Shown here: piece by piece, positions 27,948-37,303 of the stretch
Layout of the letters: each line of letters begins with the position of its first letter
Position numbering within the stretch: the stretch's first letter is position 1
From: Acidovorax sp. NCPPB 3576
Lineage (GTDB): Bacteria; Pseudomonadota; Gammaproteobacteria; Burkholderiales; Burkholderiaceae_C
Direction: 5' to 3'
DNA: 64,000 nt
Assembly: GCF_028473605.1 (NCBI RefSeq)
Contig: NZ_CP097267.1
Location: 1,914,501 to 1,978,500 of the forward strand
Position numbers and translations under genes: made by a program
Notes under the pieces: model-generated
The model's database searches: none
What the model saw: only the letters and a program-made list of their open reading frames with translations
Told to the model about the DNA's origin: nothing

Positions 27948-27949
27948 GC

Positions 27950-30900
27950 ATGTTCCGCAAGATATTCGATTTCCTGTTCAACCGGTTCACTCTAGTCCTG
28001 CTCGGGCTGGTGCTTTTGAGCTTGGTCATCTGGTTCATTGGGCCGCTGATCTACATCAAGCCCTACCAGCCCCTGGAAAGTCCCCAAGTCCGTGGCTGGA
28101 TGATCTTTGCGATCTTCGCTTTCTGGTTCTTGAAACTCACGGTTCAATGGTGGCGTGCGAAGCAGATGAATGCTCGCCTTCTGTCTCAGTTGGCACGGTT
28201 CGGCACGAGTGATCGACTAGCTGAAAAAGCCGGTCCCGGGCAGGAAGAGGTCGCTGAACTGGAAAGTCGCTTCAAAGAGGCGATCGGTGTCTTGAGCAAG
28301 ACCCGGTTCGGCCAGACAGAGCAGGGCTGGTTCGGCAGGCTGAACCGTCGCTACATCTACCAGTTGCCCTGGTATTTGATCATCGGCTCGCCAGGCTCGG
28401 GCAAAACCACGGCGTTGGTCAATTCCGGCCTGGACTTTCCATTGGAGGCCCAATTCGGAAAGGCCTCCATTCGGGGGGTGGGCGGCACGCGCAACTGCGA
28501 CTGGTGGTTTACCGACCAAGCCGTGCTTTTAGACACTGCCGGTCGTTACACGACCCAGGAAAGCGACGAAACACAAGACAAAGCCGCCTGGGGTGGATTC
28601 CTGTCTTTGCTACGTCGGTTCCGTGGGCGGCAACCTGTTAATGGCGTGCTAGTCACTCTCAGCGTCCAAGAGTTGCTGAGCAGCACCGATGCAGAGCGTG
28701 ACCGTTTGGCGCGGCTCATTGGCATGCGCCTGGGTGAGCTATGCGAAGAGCTCGCCATCAAATTTCCTGTGTATGTGCTGGTCACCAAAACCGATTTGCT
28801 GGCGGGATTCAACGAATTCTTCGGCAACATGAATCGCGAAGAGCGGGCCCAGGTTTGGGGTTTCACCAGCCCTTACAACGAAGGGGGCGTCCAGGAGGAG
28901 CCGGCGGCTCGCTTCCGCGCCGAATTCGACGAGTTGGCAGGGCAGATCAATCGCCTGCTGCCTCAGCGCCTGCTTTCCGAGCCCGACTTGGCGCGTCGGG
29001 GGCTGATCTATGGTTTGCCACAGCAGTTCGTCGGTTTGCGCGATGTGTTGCAGGAAACGCTCTCCACGATCTTTGCATCGTCACGGTTCAAGGAAAAACC
29101 GCTGTTCCGGGGGGTGTATTTCACCAGCGGAACGCAGGAAGGCATGCCCTTCGACCGGGTGCTTTCGGCGCTCTCCCGCCGTTTCGCCGTTCCTTCGCCC
29201 GCAGGGGCGTCGGTAGGGGCCAAAAGTGGAAAGAGCTATTTCATTGAAACGCTGCTCAAAGGCGTGATGTTCAATGAGGCAGGCCTGACTGGCCGCAATG
29301 CCAAGAAGGAACGGCAGTTGCGTCTCGTCCAGGCGGGTGGGCTGATTGCTTTGGTTCTGGCTCTGGTTGGTGTGACGGTGGCATGGACTGTCAGTCATGA
29401 CAACAACGTCGCCTACATCGGCGAGGTGAAAGATCGGGTTCCGGCGCTTAAGCAGGCAGTCAACGATGCGCGCGACGCCGACCCCGAAGACATGGTGAGC
29501 TTGCTGCCGCTATTGAACAACGCGGAGTCGCTGGCCGTGAGTCAACGCTATGAAGGGGACTCTGCTCCGCTGAGCTGGCGCCAGGGATTGCTTCAGGTGC
29601 CCAAGGTCCAGACGGCTGCGGATGCCACCTATATGCGCCTGCTCGAAGATGCGTGGCTGCCCCGCTTGTCGCGGCATCTGCGCCGTTCACTGCAGCAAAC
29701 GTCCACCAGCAATCCGGAGGCGAGCTTCGAAGCGCTGAAGGTCTATCTGATGCTGTACGAACCTGAGCGGTTCAACGCCAAGTCGATACGCGCGTGGATG
29801 GTCAACGACTGGGAGGCATCTCTTCCGCCCGGCTTGGTGCAATCCGGCGTCGTCAATCAATTGGCCCATCACCTCGACAATTTGATGGAAGACCGTGCGC
29901 TGGTGGCGCCTGTGCCGATGGATCAGCAACTGGTGGCGGAAGTGCGCCAAAGATTGGCACAGATGTCCCCGGCGCAGCGGGCATACAGCCGTCTCAAGCA
30001 ACTGCTGCTGACCGGCAATTCTTTGCCGCCTGAATTCACGGTGGTTCGGGCGAGCGGCCCGGAGGCGCCGCAGGTTTTTTCCCGCCGCAGCGGCCGTCCG
30101 CTGACGCAGGGCATTTCCGGCCTGTTCACCTATGACGGGTACTACGGGGCGTTCGCACAAGAATTGCCCAAGGTCACGGCATTGCTGTCCCAAGAGGAGA
30201 GCTGGGTGCTCGGCAAGGCCGATGGGCGGCGAAGTACCGCCAACGAAGTCCTGACGGGCCAGTTGGCGCTCGAGGTCAAGCGACTCTATCTGATGGAATA
30301 CGCCAAGCTCTGGGAGGACTTCCTGGCCGATGTGCGGCCGGTACGCATCGCCTCCCTCGATCAGGCAGGGGAACAGGCGCGCCTTTACTCCGCCGCCAAT
30401 TCCAGCCTCGAACAGTTCATCCGTGCCGTTGCCAAGGAAACCACGCTCGGTCAGCGCCCCTCAGCCGGGGGCGGAACCAGCAGTTGGCTCGGCGAGAAGA
30501 TCAATCGCATCAAGGAAGAGCAAGAGCAATTGAGCCGGCTGACCGGCAAGCAGGTGAATGTGGCTGGGTTGACATCCAGCGGTACGCTGGAGGCTGATCT
30601 GGTCGATTTCCGCTTCCGCGAGTATCGGCGGCTGGCCACCTCGAACGGTTCGGGTCCTTCTCCCATGACCGCGAGCCTGCAGGTGCTGAATGAGGCGGCC
30701 GCGGTGATCGCATCGGCGCGGCAGCAGGTCAGTGCGGGCGGCACGGTGCCACCTTCGCTGTCCGCCACGCTGGAGCGGGTGCGCACGGAAGCCAAGCGCG
30801 TGCCGCCACCCCTCAACGTCATGTACGAAGATTTGGCAGGAGCCACTTCGGCTTTCGTGGGACGCGATGTACGGGCCGCCGTAGGCGGGAATCTCAACGC

Positions 30901-31576
30901 CACGATCGGTGCCTTTTGCCGGCGTGCAATCCTGGGGCGCTATCCATTCACGCGCAGCGCAGGCCGCGATGTGACGACGGATGACTTCGCCCGCCTGTTC
31001 TCCGTGGGCGGCACCATGGATGAATTCTTCCGGACCACGCTGCAGCCGATGGTCGATATTTCCACCAATCCCTGGAGCTTCAAGCAGGGCGTGGACGGTT
31101 CGCCCGTGGGCGGCTCTGCCGCGCTGGCTTCGTTCCAGCGCGCCGCCGTCATTCGGGATGTTTATTTCCGGGCCGGCGGCAAGGCACCCTCGATCCGGCT
31201 GGACATCAAGCCCTTGGAGATGGATGCTGCCATCACGCAAATGGTGCTCGATGTCGATGGCGAAGTGCTGCGCTACCAGCACGGGCCTCAGATTCCGAAG
31301 TCGGTCAACTGGCCAGGCGCCCGCGGTACGGGGCAGGTGCGGCTGCAGTTGACCGGATCGGGGGCTGAAAATACCGGCTTGGTCACCGAGGGCCCCTGGG
31401 CGTTGCATCGGTTTTTTGACCGGGCGCAGATTCTGCCCGGTAACGCGCCTGAGCGTTTCATTGCCGCTTTCAATATCGATGGGCGACGCCTGCGATTCGA
31501 AATCACCACTGGCAGTGTGCTGAATCCTTTCCGTCTCAAAGCCATGGAGGAGTTCGAGTGTCCTGGCAACCTGTGA
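27950..31576 (+). CDS. tssM: T6SS membrane protein TssM (IcmF)
   Basis: TssM is the large inner-membrane backbone of the membrane complex. The 1208-residue protein has two N-terminal membrane helices (about residues 15-60) and a cytoplasmic NTPase-like domain with an intact Walker A GSPGSGKTT at about 146-154 and DTAGRYTTQ. A third membrane helix lies near 457-482 (LIALVLALVGVTVAW), followed by a long periplasmic region ending in the IcmF-related and C-terminal beta domains. Many TssM proteins lack the Walker A; here it is present. tagF starts 19 bp before its stop. Confidence 0.96.
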   Translation: MFRKIFDFLFNRFTLVLLGLVLLSLVIWFIGPLIYIKPYQPLESPQVRGWMIFAIFAFWFLKLTVQWWRAKQMNARLLSQLARFGTSDRLAEKAGPGQEEVAELESRFKEAIGVLSKTRFGQTEQGWFGRLNRRYIYQLPWYLIIGSPGSGKTTALVNSGLDFPLEAQFGKASIRGVGGTRNCDWWFTDQAVLLDTAGRYTTQESDETQDKAAWGGFLSLLRRFRGRQPVNGVLVTLSVQELLSSTDAERDRLARLIGMRLGELCEELAIKFPVYVLVTKTDLLAGFNEFFGNMNREERAQVWGFTSPYNEGGVQEEPAARFRAEFDELAGQINRLLPQRLLSEPDLARRGLIYGLPQQFVGLRDVLQETLSTIFASSRFKEKPLFRGVYFTSGTQEGMPFDRVLSALSRRFAVPSPAGASVGAKSGKSYFIETLLKGVMFNEAGLTGRNAKKERQLRLVQAGGLIALVLALVGVTVAWTVSHDNNVAYIGEVKDRVPALKQAVNDARDADPEDMVSLLPLLNNAESLAVSQRYEGDSAPLSWRQGLLQVPKVQTAADATYMRLLEDAWLPRLSRHLRRSLQQTSTSNPEASFEALKVYLMLYEPERFNAKSIRAWMVNDWEASLPPGLVQSGVVNQLAHHLDNLMEDRALVAPVPMDQQLVAEVRQRLAQMSPAQRAYSRLKQLLLTGNSLPPEFTVVRASGPEAPQVFSRRSGRPLTQGISGLFTYDGYYGAFAQELPKVTALLSQEESWVLGKADGRRSTANEVLTGQLALEVKRLYLMEYAKLWEDFLADVRPVRIASLDQAGEQARLYSAANSSLEQFIRAVAKETTLGQRPSAGGGTSSWLGEKINRIKEEQEQLSRLTGKQVNVAGLTSSGTLEADLVDFRFREYRRLATSNGSGPSPMTASLQVLNEAAAVIASARQQVSAGGTVPPSLSATLERVRTEAKRVPPPLNVMYEDLAGATSAFVGRDVRAAVGGNLNATIGAFCRRAILGRYPFTRSAGRDVTTDDFARLFSVGGTMDEFFRTTLQPMVDISTNPWSFKQGVDGSPVGGSAALASFQRAAVIRDVYFRAGGKAPSIRLDIKPLEMDAAITQMVLDVDGEVLRYQHGPQIPKSVNWPGARGTGQVRLQLTGSGAENTGLVTEGPWALHRFFDRAQILPGNAPERFIAAFNIDGRRLRFEITTGSVLNPFRLKAMEEFECPGNL

Positions 31577-32268
31577 GTCAAGCATCGCCGCAAGTGCAGT
31601 CCCGCATTTCCTGGTTTGGAAAGCTGCCGGGGCAGGGCGATTTCGTGGGACGCAGGATGCCCCGCTCCATCGGTGACGAATGGGACGCCTGGTTGAGCCA
31701 CGGACTGGATCAATTGCGTGCCCAACGTCCTGGGCAGTGGGAGCCAGGCTTCATACAGTCGCCGCTGTGGTTCTTCATTGCCAGCCTGGGCGGGAAGACC
31801 CTTCCGGTGTGCGGCGTGCTGGCTCCCAGTGCAGACCGCATTGGAAGGTGCTATCCCATCACCGCAGTGGCCATCGCCGCCGATCGAGCCTGCTCCCTGG
31901 TGCCGGACCCCACCCTCGAGCGGTTTTTCTCTGGCACGCGGGAGGCCATCGTCGAGGCGCGCAGGCTGGCACTACCTGCCGAAGAGCTGGATGCGAGGCT
32001 TTCTTCGCTGCCGTGGCCATTCCATGCAGACCAGCCAGCGCCAGCGGCTGCGCCCTCGATGGCCGGCATCCTGGCAGACCTGGGGCTGAGTCCGTCCAGT
32101 GGCAACGCATCCGGTGGCCGGCCCTGGGGGGCTGGGCGCGATATCTTGCGCTCGCAGCAGGCGCGCAGCGTTTGGTGGTCCGACGCGGCCGGAGGCGGGG
32201 AAACGCTGGAGCACAGCGGTCCTTTCGATGGCCATTTGTTCTCACGGCTTTTCAAAAAGGCACTCTAG
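31558..32268 (+). CDS. tagF: T6SS-associated protein TagF
   Basis: TagF is a negative post-translational regulator of T6SS that acts alongside or independently of the kinase pathway, reported to hold back the FHA protein in Pseudomonas. The 236-residue product has the family hallmark SWFGKLPGQGDFVGRRMP, followed by WDAWLSHGLDQLRAQ and CGVLAPSADRIGRCYPIT. It starts at a GTG (31558) inside the end of tssM, indicating coupled translation. The family N-terminus (WFGKLPGQGDF) begins about 20 residues in, so this start fits. Confidence 0.93.
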   Translation: MSWQPVSQASPQVQSRISWFGKLPGQGDFVGRRMPRSIGDEWDAWLSHGLDQLRAQRPGQWEPGFIQSPLWFFIASLGGKTLPVCGVLAPSADRIGRCYPITAVAIAADRACSLVPDPTLERFFSGTREAIVEARRLALPAEELDARLSSLPWPFHADQPAPAAAPSMAGILADLGLSPSSGNASGGRPWGAGRDILRSQQARSVWWSDAAGGGETLEHSGPFDGHLFSRLFKKAL

Positions 32269-32339
32269 GATGTCCGTGCCCTTCGTTCTATTTTTATTGA
32301 GCCAATCGCGCATTTTCAATGCGAGCGGACGGATATTGA

Positions 32340-33341
32340 ATGATTGATCTTGACGCCCTGCTGGTCCCTACCAACGATGCCCCACCCTGCGGGGAAGACC
32401 TGACGTACGACGCTGAGTTTCTCGCGCTTGAGAACGCGGCCAGCGGCAAGCCGGAACAGCAGTTCGGCGAAACCGTGATTCCGGCCGAGCCACCCGACTG
32501 GCGTGAAGTCGAGAAGCGGTCGATTGCGCTACTGTCCCGCACGAAAGACATCCGGGTGGTCGCAAAGCTCTCCCATGCCTTGACCAACACGCAGGGCGTG
32601 CGTGGCATGTCGCAAGGTGTGCAATTGATGGCCGCTATGTTCAGCCAGCATTGGGACCATCTCCATCCTCTGCCTGAAGATGGCGATCACTTCATGCGGA
32701 TGAATGCCGTTGCTTCGTTGAACGACGTGACCGGGCAGTTGAGGGATCTTCGCCAGCAAGACTTTCTGCGATCGGCCGCCGGCGCCATCAATGTCCGCGA
32801 TGCCGAGTCCCTCGCGCGCGGCACCGCAGCTGACGGCACCATCAAGATGTCGCTGGACCAGTTGCGAGGCGCTGTGTTCGACGCTTGGCGGCAGGGTAAC
32901 GAGACACTTGGTGCTTGGGTCGTGGCGAGCGAGTCTTTCGATTCGATGCAAGCCATCTTCCGTGACCGGCTCGATGCGGACCAACGCCCCGATCTGGAAC
33001 AGATTCGGGGTGTGTTCAGTGTGCTCTGCGACTTGATCCCCAAGGATGCCGATGCTCTCGCGCCACCGCTGGAAGAAACCCAGAATACAGTGCCAACGGA
33101 CCCTTCGCCGGCTACTGCGGTGACTCAGGGGTTTGCGTTGCGCACGCGCTCGGATGCCGTGGCGCGCCTGATGGAAATTGCGGAATTTCTGGAGCGGACC
33201 GAGCCGACGAATCCCGCGCCCTTGCTGATTCGCAGAGCCGTCCGCCTGATGGGTCTCGATTTTCTGGACATTCTTCGTGAACTGTCGCCCGACAGCGTGG
33301 CACAAGTAGAAAATATTACCGGGGTGAAGAGCCCGCTTTGA
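32340..33341 (+). CDS. tssA: T6SS protein TssA (ImpA N-terminal domain)
   Basis: TssA caps the sheath and baseplate and coordinates tube and sheath growth. The 333-residue protein has the ImpA_N domain: PCGEDLTYDAEFLALENAA, EPPDWREVEKRSIALLSRTK, and the conserved WDHLHPLPEDGDHFMRMNAV. The C-terminal part contains AVARLMEIAEFLERTEPTNP and RAVRLMGLDFLDILREL. Its short length matches the HsiA1 type. It starts 71 bp after tagF and is followed by a 315-bp gap before tssB. Confidence 0.94.
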   Translation: MIDLDALLVPTNDAPPCGEDLTYDAEFLALENAASGKPEQQFGETVIPAEPPDWREVEKRSIALLSRTKDIRVVAKLSHALTNTQGVRGMSQGVQLMAAMFSQHWDHLHPLPEDGDHFMRMNAVASLNDVTGQLRDLRQQDFLRSAAGAINVRDAESLARGTAADGTIKMSLDQLRGAVFDAWRQGNETLGAWVVASESFDSMQAIFRDRLDADQRPDLEQIRGVFSVLCDLIPKDADALAPPLEETQNTVPTDPSPATAVTQGFALRTRSDAVARLMEIAEFLERTEPTNPAPLLIRRAVRLMGLDFLDILRELSPDSVAQVENITGVKSPL

Positions 33342-33656
33342 AAACGTTTTGTAGCATTTGGGGGGCGGGGCATGGAGATACTGGCGGGACGGAGCGTGAA
33401 CGCGATCTGATCGCACATCTAAAGTTCCCATGACAGTTGCCGGGCTGATCCAGACGGCTTTCTCTGCGTTATCTTCCAAGAACCGGACGATGGTCTTGCA
33501 AGTCAAGAATCGCACCGCAGAGTGTTCGAAAAAACGGGCGTTCCATTTCGTTATGAATTTGTAAGTCGATGTTATTGAGAAGTCGTTGTAACTGCGATGC
33601 CTTCACAAGACTCTACGCTCGCGTTTTATAAATCCTAGGAAAAGAGAAGTTACATC
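33342..33656. other. 315-bp gap before tssB, likely internal promoter region
   Basis: No gene is visible. The gap splits the cluster into tssA-side and tssB-side transcription units and grows AT-richer toward tssB (GCGTTTTATAAATCC at about 33623). A TTTATAAAT block lies about 28 bp before the tssB start and GAAAAGAGAAG precedes the ATG. A distinct promoter for tssBC, which are needed in large amounts, is likely but unproven. Confidence 0.5.
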
Positions 33657-34196
33657 ATGACACTGAGCAAAACGGGCAAGAGTGGTCAGAAATTCATTGC
33701 TCGCAATCGCGCGCCACGGGTTCAGATCGAATACGACGTGGAGATCTACGGCTCCGAGAAGAAGGTTCAGATCCCTTTTGTGATGGGTGTGATGGCCGAT
33801 CTGTCTGGCAAGCCATCGGAGGCGCTTCCTGAGATCGCCGACCGCAAGTTTCTGGAAATCGACATCGATAATTTCGATGCGCGGATGAAATCCATCAAGC
33901 CCCGAGTGTCCTTCAATGTGCCCAATACACTGACCGGCGATGGTCGCCTGCACATCGAACTCACGTTCGACAGCATGGAGGATTTTTCGCCTGCCGCCAT
34001 CGCCCGCAAGGTCGGCGCACTCAATTCCATGCTCGAAGCGCGCACCCAACTGCATAACCTCCTGTCATACATGGACGGCAAGCAAGGGGCTGAAGAATTG
34101 ATCAGCAAGGTCTTGAAAGATCCGGCATTGCTCAAGTCGCTCGCCGCCATGCCCAAGCCGGCTGACAGCGCCGAGCCATCCACGGACGTGAAATAA
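33657..34196 (+). CDS. tssB: T6SS contractile sheath small subunit TssB
   Basis: TssB (VipA) pairs with TssC to form the contractile sheath around the Hcp tube. The 179-residue product has the conserved N-terminus KFIARNRAPRVQIEYDVEIY, LPFVMGV-like PFVMGVMADLSGKPSEALPE, and RKFLEIDIDNFDARMKSIKP. The C-terminal helix DGKQGAEELISKVLKDPALL follows. tssC starts 18 bp downstream. Confidence 0.96.
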   Translation: MTLSKTGKSGQKFIARNRAPRVQIEYDVEIYGSEKKVQIPFVMGVMADLSGKPSEALPEIADRKFLEIDIDNFDARMKSIKPRVSFNVPNTLTGDGRLHIELTFDSMEDFSPAAIARKVGALNSMLEARTQLHNLLSYMDGKQGAEELISKVLKDPALLKSLAAMPKPADSAEPSTDVK

Positions 34197-34214
34197 GCGA
34201 GGAGTGACCCGATC

Positions 34215-35711
34215 ATGAACGCACGCCAAATGGAAGCGGCACCAGCCGCCCAGACACTCGAAGGCAACGAATTCGCTTCGTTGTTGCAAAAAGAATTCAA
34301 GCCCAAGACCGATCAAGCACGCGAAGCGGTCGAGGCTGCCGTGCAGACCTTGGCACAGCAAGCCCTGGCGGCCTCTGCCACGCTGTCGGATGACGCCTAT
34401 CAAACGGTGCAGGCCATCATTGCGGAAATCGACCGCAAGCTGTCCGAGCAGGTCAACCAGATCATTCACCACAGCGAATTCCAGCAACTGGAAGGCGCGT
34501 GGCGCGGTCTGCATCACTTGGTCCACAACACCGAAGTGGACGAAATGCTCAAGATCCGTGTGATGAACATCTCCAAGAAAGAACTGCACCGCAACATGCG
34601 GCGCTACAAGGGGGTGGGTTGGGATCAAAGCCCCATCTTCAAGAAGGTGTACGAAGAGGAATACGGCCAGTTCGGTGGCGAGCCCTTCGGGTGCCTGGTG
34701 GGCGACTACCACTTCGATCACAGCCCGACCGATGTCGAATTGCTGGGCGAGTTGGCCAAGGTGTCTGCCGCGGCGCATTGCCCGTTCATTGCCGGTGCCT
34801 CGCCTGCCATGATGCAGATGGAGTCGTGGCAGGAACTGGCCAATCCCCGTGACCTGACGAAGATCTTCACCAACACCGAGTACGCCGCCTGGCGCAGCCT
34901 GCGCGAGTCCGATGATTCGAAGTACATCGGCCTGGCCATGCCGCGTTTCCTGGCGCGTCTGCCCTACGGTGCCAAGACCAATCCGGTGGACGAATTCGAC
35001 TTCGAAGAAGAAACCGCCAGCGGCGATCACAGCAAGTATTGCTGGGCCAACTCGGCCTATGCGATGGCTGTGAATATCAACCGCTCCTTCAAGTACTACG
35101 GCTGGTGCACGTCCATCCGCGGCGTCGAGTCGGGCGGTGCGGTCGACAACCTGCCTGCCCACACTTTCCCGACGGACGACGGCGGTGTGGACATGAAGTG
35201 CCCGACTGAGATCGCGATCAGTGATCGCCGCGAAGCGGAACTCGCCAAGAACGGCTTCATGCCACTGGTGCACCGCAAGAACTCCGATGTGGCCGCCTTC
35301 ATCGGTGCGCAGTCGCTGAACAAGCCTGCCGAGTATTACGACGCAGACGCCACGGCCAACGCCAACCTGTCGGCACGCCTGCCTTATATGTTCGCCTGCT
35401 GCCGCTTTGCGCACTACCTCAAGTGCATCGTGCGCGACAAGATCGGCTCGTTCAAGGAGCGTTCCGACATGGAGCTGTGGCTGAACGACTGGATCATGAA
35501 TTACGTGGATGGCGATCCAGCCAACTCCTCGCAGGAAACCAAGGCCCGCAAGCCGCTGGCGGCCGCCGAAGTGCAAGTGGAAGAAGTCGAGGGCAACCCC
35601 GGCTACTACACCTCCAAGTTCTTCCTGCGCCCGCACTACCAACTCGAAGGGCTTACCGTTTCGCTGCGCTTGGTTTCCAAGCTGCCGTCGGTCAAGCAAG
35701 CCGGCAACTGA
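34215..35711 (+). CDS. tssC: T6SS contractile sheath large subunit TssC
   Basis: TssC (VipB) is the major sheath subunit. The 498-residue protein shows QLEGAWRGLHHLVHNTEVDE, FGCLVGDYHFDHSPTDVELL, AFTSI-type core ASPAMMQMESWQELANPRDL, and the C-terminal handshake region GNPGYYTSKFFLRPHYQLEG. All are diagnostic for the family and the length is normal. It lies directly after tssB, and a 198-bp spacer without genes separates it from tagJ. Confidence 0.97.
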   Translation: MNARQMEAAPAAQTLEGNEFASLLQKEFKPKTDQAREAVEAAVQTLAQQALAASATLSDDAYQTVQAIIAEIDRKLSEQVNQIIHHSEFQQLEGAWRGLHHLVHNTEVDEMLKIRVMNISKKELHRNMRRYKGVGWDQSPIFKKVYEEEYGQFGGEPFGCLVGDYHFDHSPTDVELLGELAKVSAAAHCPFIAGASPAMMQMESWQELANPRDLTKIFTNTEYAAWRSLRESDDSKYIGLAMPRFLARLPYGAKTNPVDEFDFEEETASGDHSKYCWANSAYAMAVNINRSFKYYGWCTSIRGVESGGAVDNLPAHTFPTDDGGVDMKCPTEIAISDRREAELAKNGFMPLVHRKNSDVAAFIGAQSLNKPAEYYDADATANANLSARLPYMFACCRFAHYLKCIVRDKIGSFKERSDMELWLNDWIMNYVDGDPANSSQETKARKPLAAAEVQVEEVEGNPGYYTSKFFLRPHYQLEGLTVSLRLVSKLPSVKQAGN

Positions 35712-35909
35712 TCGAGGTTTGTCGCTGCAGGCGATGGGGTCGAGTTTCCCTTTCGCCTGTGGTGAATAGACTGCCGCTCCGGCTTTCAATCGGCGCATGC
35801 CACGAGGCGCCGTTCTTCGCGCATCGGTTCGGTCGCGCGCTGACTCCCTGTCGAAGGGCTTATCGGCGGCGGCGTCTCATGCCCCTTAGTTCAAGATTCC
35901 ATCCCTCCC

Positions 35910-36704
35910 ATGATCTTTGATTCCAAGCTTCCGTTGGATACGCAGTTGAGTTCTCTGAAGGACGCCATTCGCAAAGATCCGGCCGATGCTTCCCTGCGCG
36001 TCTATTACTTTCAAATGCTGGTGCTGTTTGGCGAATGGCAGAAGGCGCTCGATCAATTGCAGATCTGTGCCCAACTGGACAGCAAGACGGCCCCGATGGC
36101 CAAAGCCTACCGGGAAGTGATCCTCTGCGAAGTGGCTCGGCGGGACGTGTTCGCGGGCCGGCGCACCCCGCAGATCCTGGGGGACCCACCGGCTTGGCTG
36201 GGTTGGATGGTCGAAGCGCTCCAGTGCGCAGCGGATGGGCAGGCCGAAAAAGCAGCCGAATTGCGCAGCAGTGCCTTCGATGAAGCGCCGGCTTCGCCGG
36301 GCGAGCTGGACGGCAGCCCTTTCGAATGGCTGGCAGATTCCGATGCACGGCTGGGTCCGGTGTGCGAGTTGTATGCCAATGGCGGGTACTACTGGGTGCC
36401 CTTCACGGCGATCCAGCAGATCAATTTCGAAAAGCCCCAGGACTTGCGCGATCTTGTCTGGTCCGCCTGCGAAGTGACGCTGGTCAACGGCGGCCAGATG
36501 CTCGGATTCATTCCCACCCGATATCCCGGTTCGGAAAGCGTCGCATCCGACGGTGTGCGGCTGTCGCGCACCACGGAGTGGAGCGAGCTGGGGCAAGAGC
36601 AGGTGGCCGGCCTGGGCCAGCGCGTGTGGATTTCCGACCAGGCGGACCACGCGCTGCTGGACGTTCGCCGCATCAAGTTCTCGGCTGAAGCCACCGAAGG
36701 CTGA
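35910..36704 (+). CDS. tagJ: T6SS accessory protein TagJ (ImpE/SciE family)
   Basis: The 264-residue product has the ImpE signature: an N-terminal helical TPR-like half (LSSLKDAIRKDPADASLRVY, LFGEWQKALDQLQICAQLD, YREVILCEVARRDVFAGRRT) and a C-terminal domain with ANGGYYWVPFTAIQQINFEK and TRYPGSE. TagJ binds the N-terminus of TssB and occurs in a subset of T6SS types, including the P. aeruginosa HSI-I type. Its place between tssC and tssE is conserved. Confidence 0.93.
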   Translation: MIFDSKLPLDTQLSSLKDAIRKDPADASLRVYYFQMLVLFGEWQKALDQLQICAQLDSKTAPMAKAYREVILCEVARRDVFAGRRTPQILGDPPAWLGWMVEALQCAADGQAEKAAELRSSAFDEAPASPGELDGSPFEWLADSDARLGPVCELYANGGYYWVPFTAIQQINFEKPQDLRDLVWSACEVTLVNGGQMLGFIPTRYPGSESVASDGVRLSRTTEWSELGQEQVAGLGQRVWISDQADHALLDVRRIKFSAEATEG

Positions 36705-36712
36705 CCCTTCTC

Positions 36713-37237
36713 ATGGCGACCACGCGGCCCAACGACAATTTCGGCAACGGAAAAGACCGCCTGCAGCCGGCCCTGCTGGACCGCCTGACGGACCACGAGC
36801 CCAGCAAACGCACCGAGCGTGCCGATGCCGTCTATGTCACCGAGGCCCGCCTGCGCCAAGCCCTGTTGCGGGATCTGAACTGGTTGCTCAACGCCTCGGA
36901 TGCGACCTCGCACATCGATTTCGAAGGGCTTCCCGAGGCGGAGCGATCGGTGATCAACTTCGGCATGACGCCACTGGCAGGCCAGTTGCTGTCCGAGCTG
37001 GACTGGAAGGACATCGAGAAAGCCATTCGCAAGTCCATCCTCGCCCACGAACCCCGCATTCTTCGCGACACGCTGACGGTGGCCTTGGCGCCCTCCAGCA
37101 AATTGTTCAGCCACCACAACACGCTGCAGTTCGAAATCCGCTGCCAGTTCTGGTCTGCGCCTTATCCGATGGAATTGCTGCTCAAGACCAGCCTGGACCT
37201 GGAAACGGGGCAGGTGGTCGTCTCTGATTTACGGTGA
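36713..37237 (+). CDS. tssE: T6SS baseplate subunit TssE (gp25-like)
   Basis: TssE is the gp25-like baseplate wedge protein that starts sheath polymerisation. The 174-residue product has LQPALLDRLTDHEPSK, a lysozyme-like beta region with FGMTPLAGQLLSELDWKDIE, the conserved EPRILRDTLTVALAP and a C-terminal LLLKTSLDLETGQVVV. It follows tagJ after 8 bp and precedes tssF by 66 bp. Confidence 0.95.
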   Translation: MATTRPNDNFGNGKDRLQPALLDRLTDHEPSKRTERADAVYVTEARLRQALLRDLNWLLNASDATSHIDFEGLPEAERSVINFGMTPLAGQLLSELDWKDIEKAIRKSILAHEPRILRDTLTVALAPSSKLFSHHNTLQFEIRCQFWSAPYPMELLLKTSLDLETGQVVVSDLR

Positions 37238-37303
37238 AGTGATCCAGGCCATGCATATTTGCGCCATCCGACCGGGCTTCGATGTGCCGGAGGGCATGTC
37301 CCG

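Noticed and set aside
34065..35798. A 577-codon minus-strand frame opposite tssC
   Set aside because: Antisense shadow of tssC; no ribosome binding site or recognisable family.
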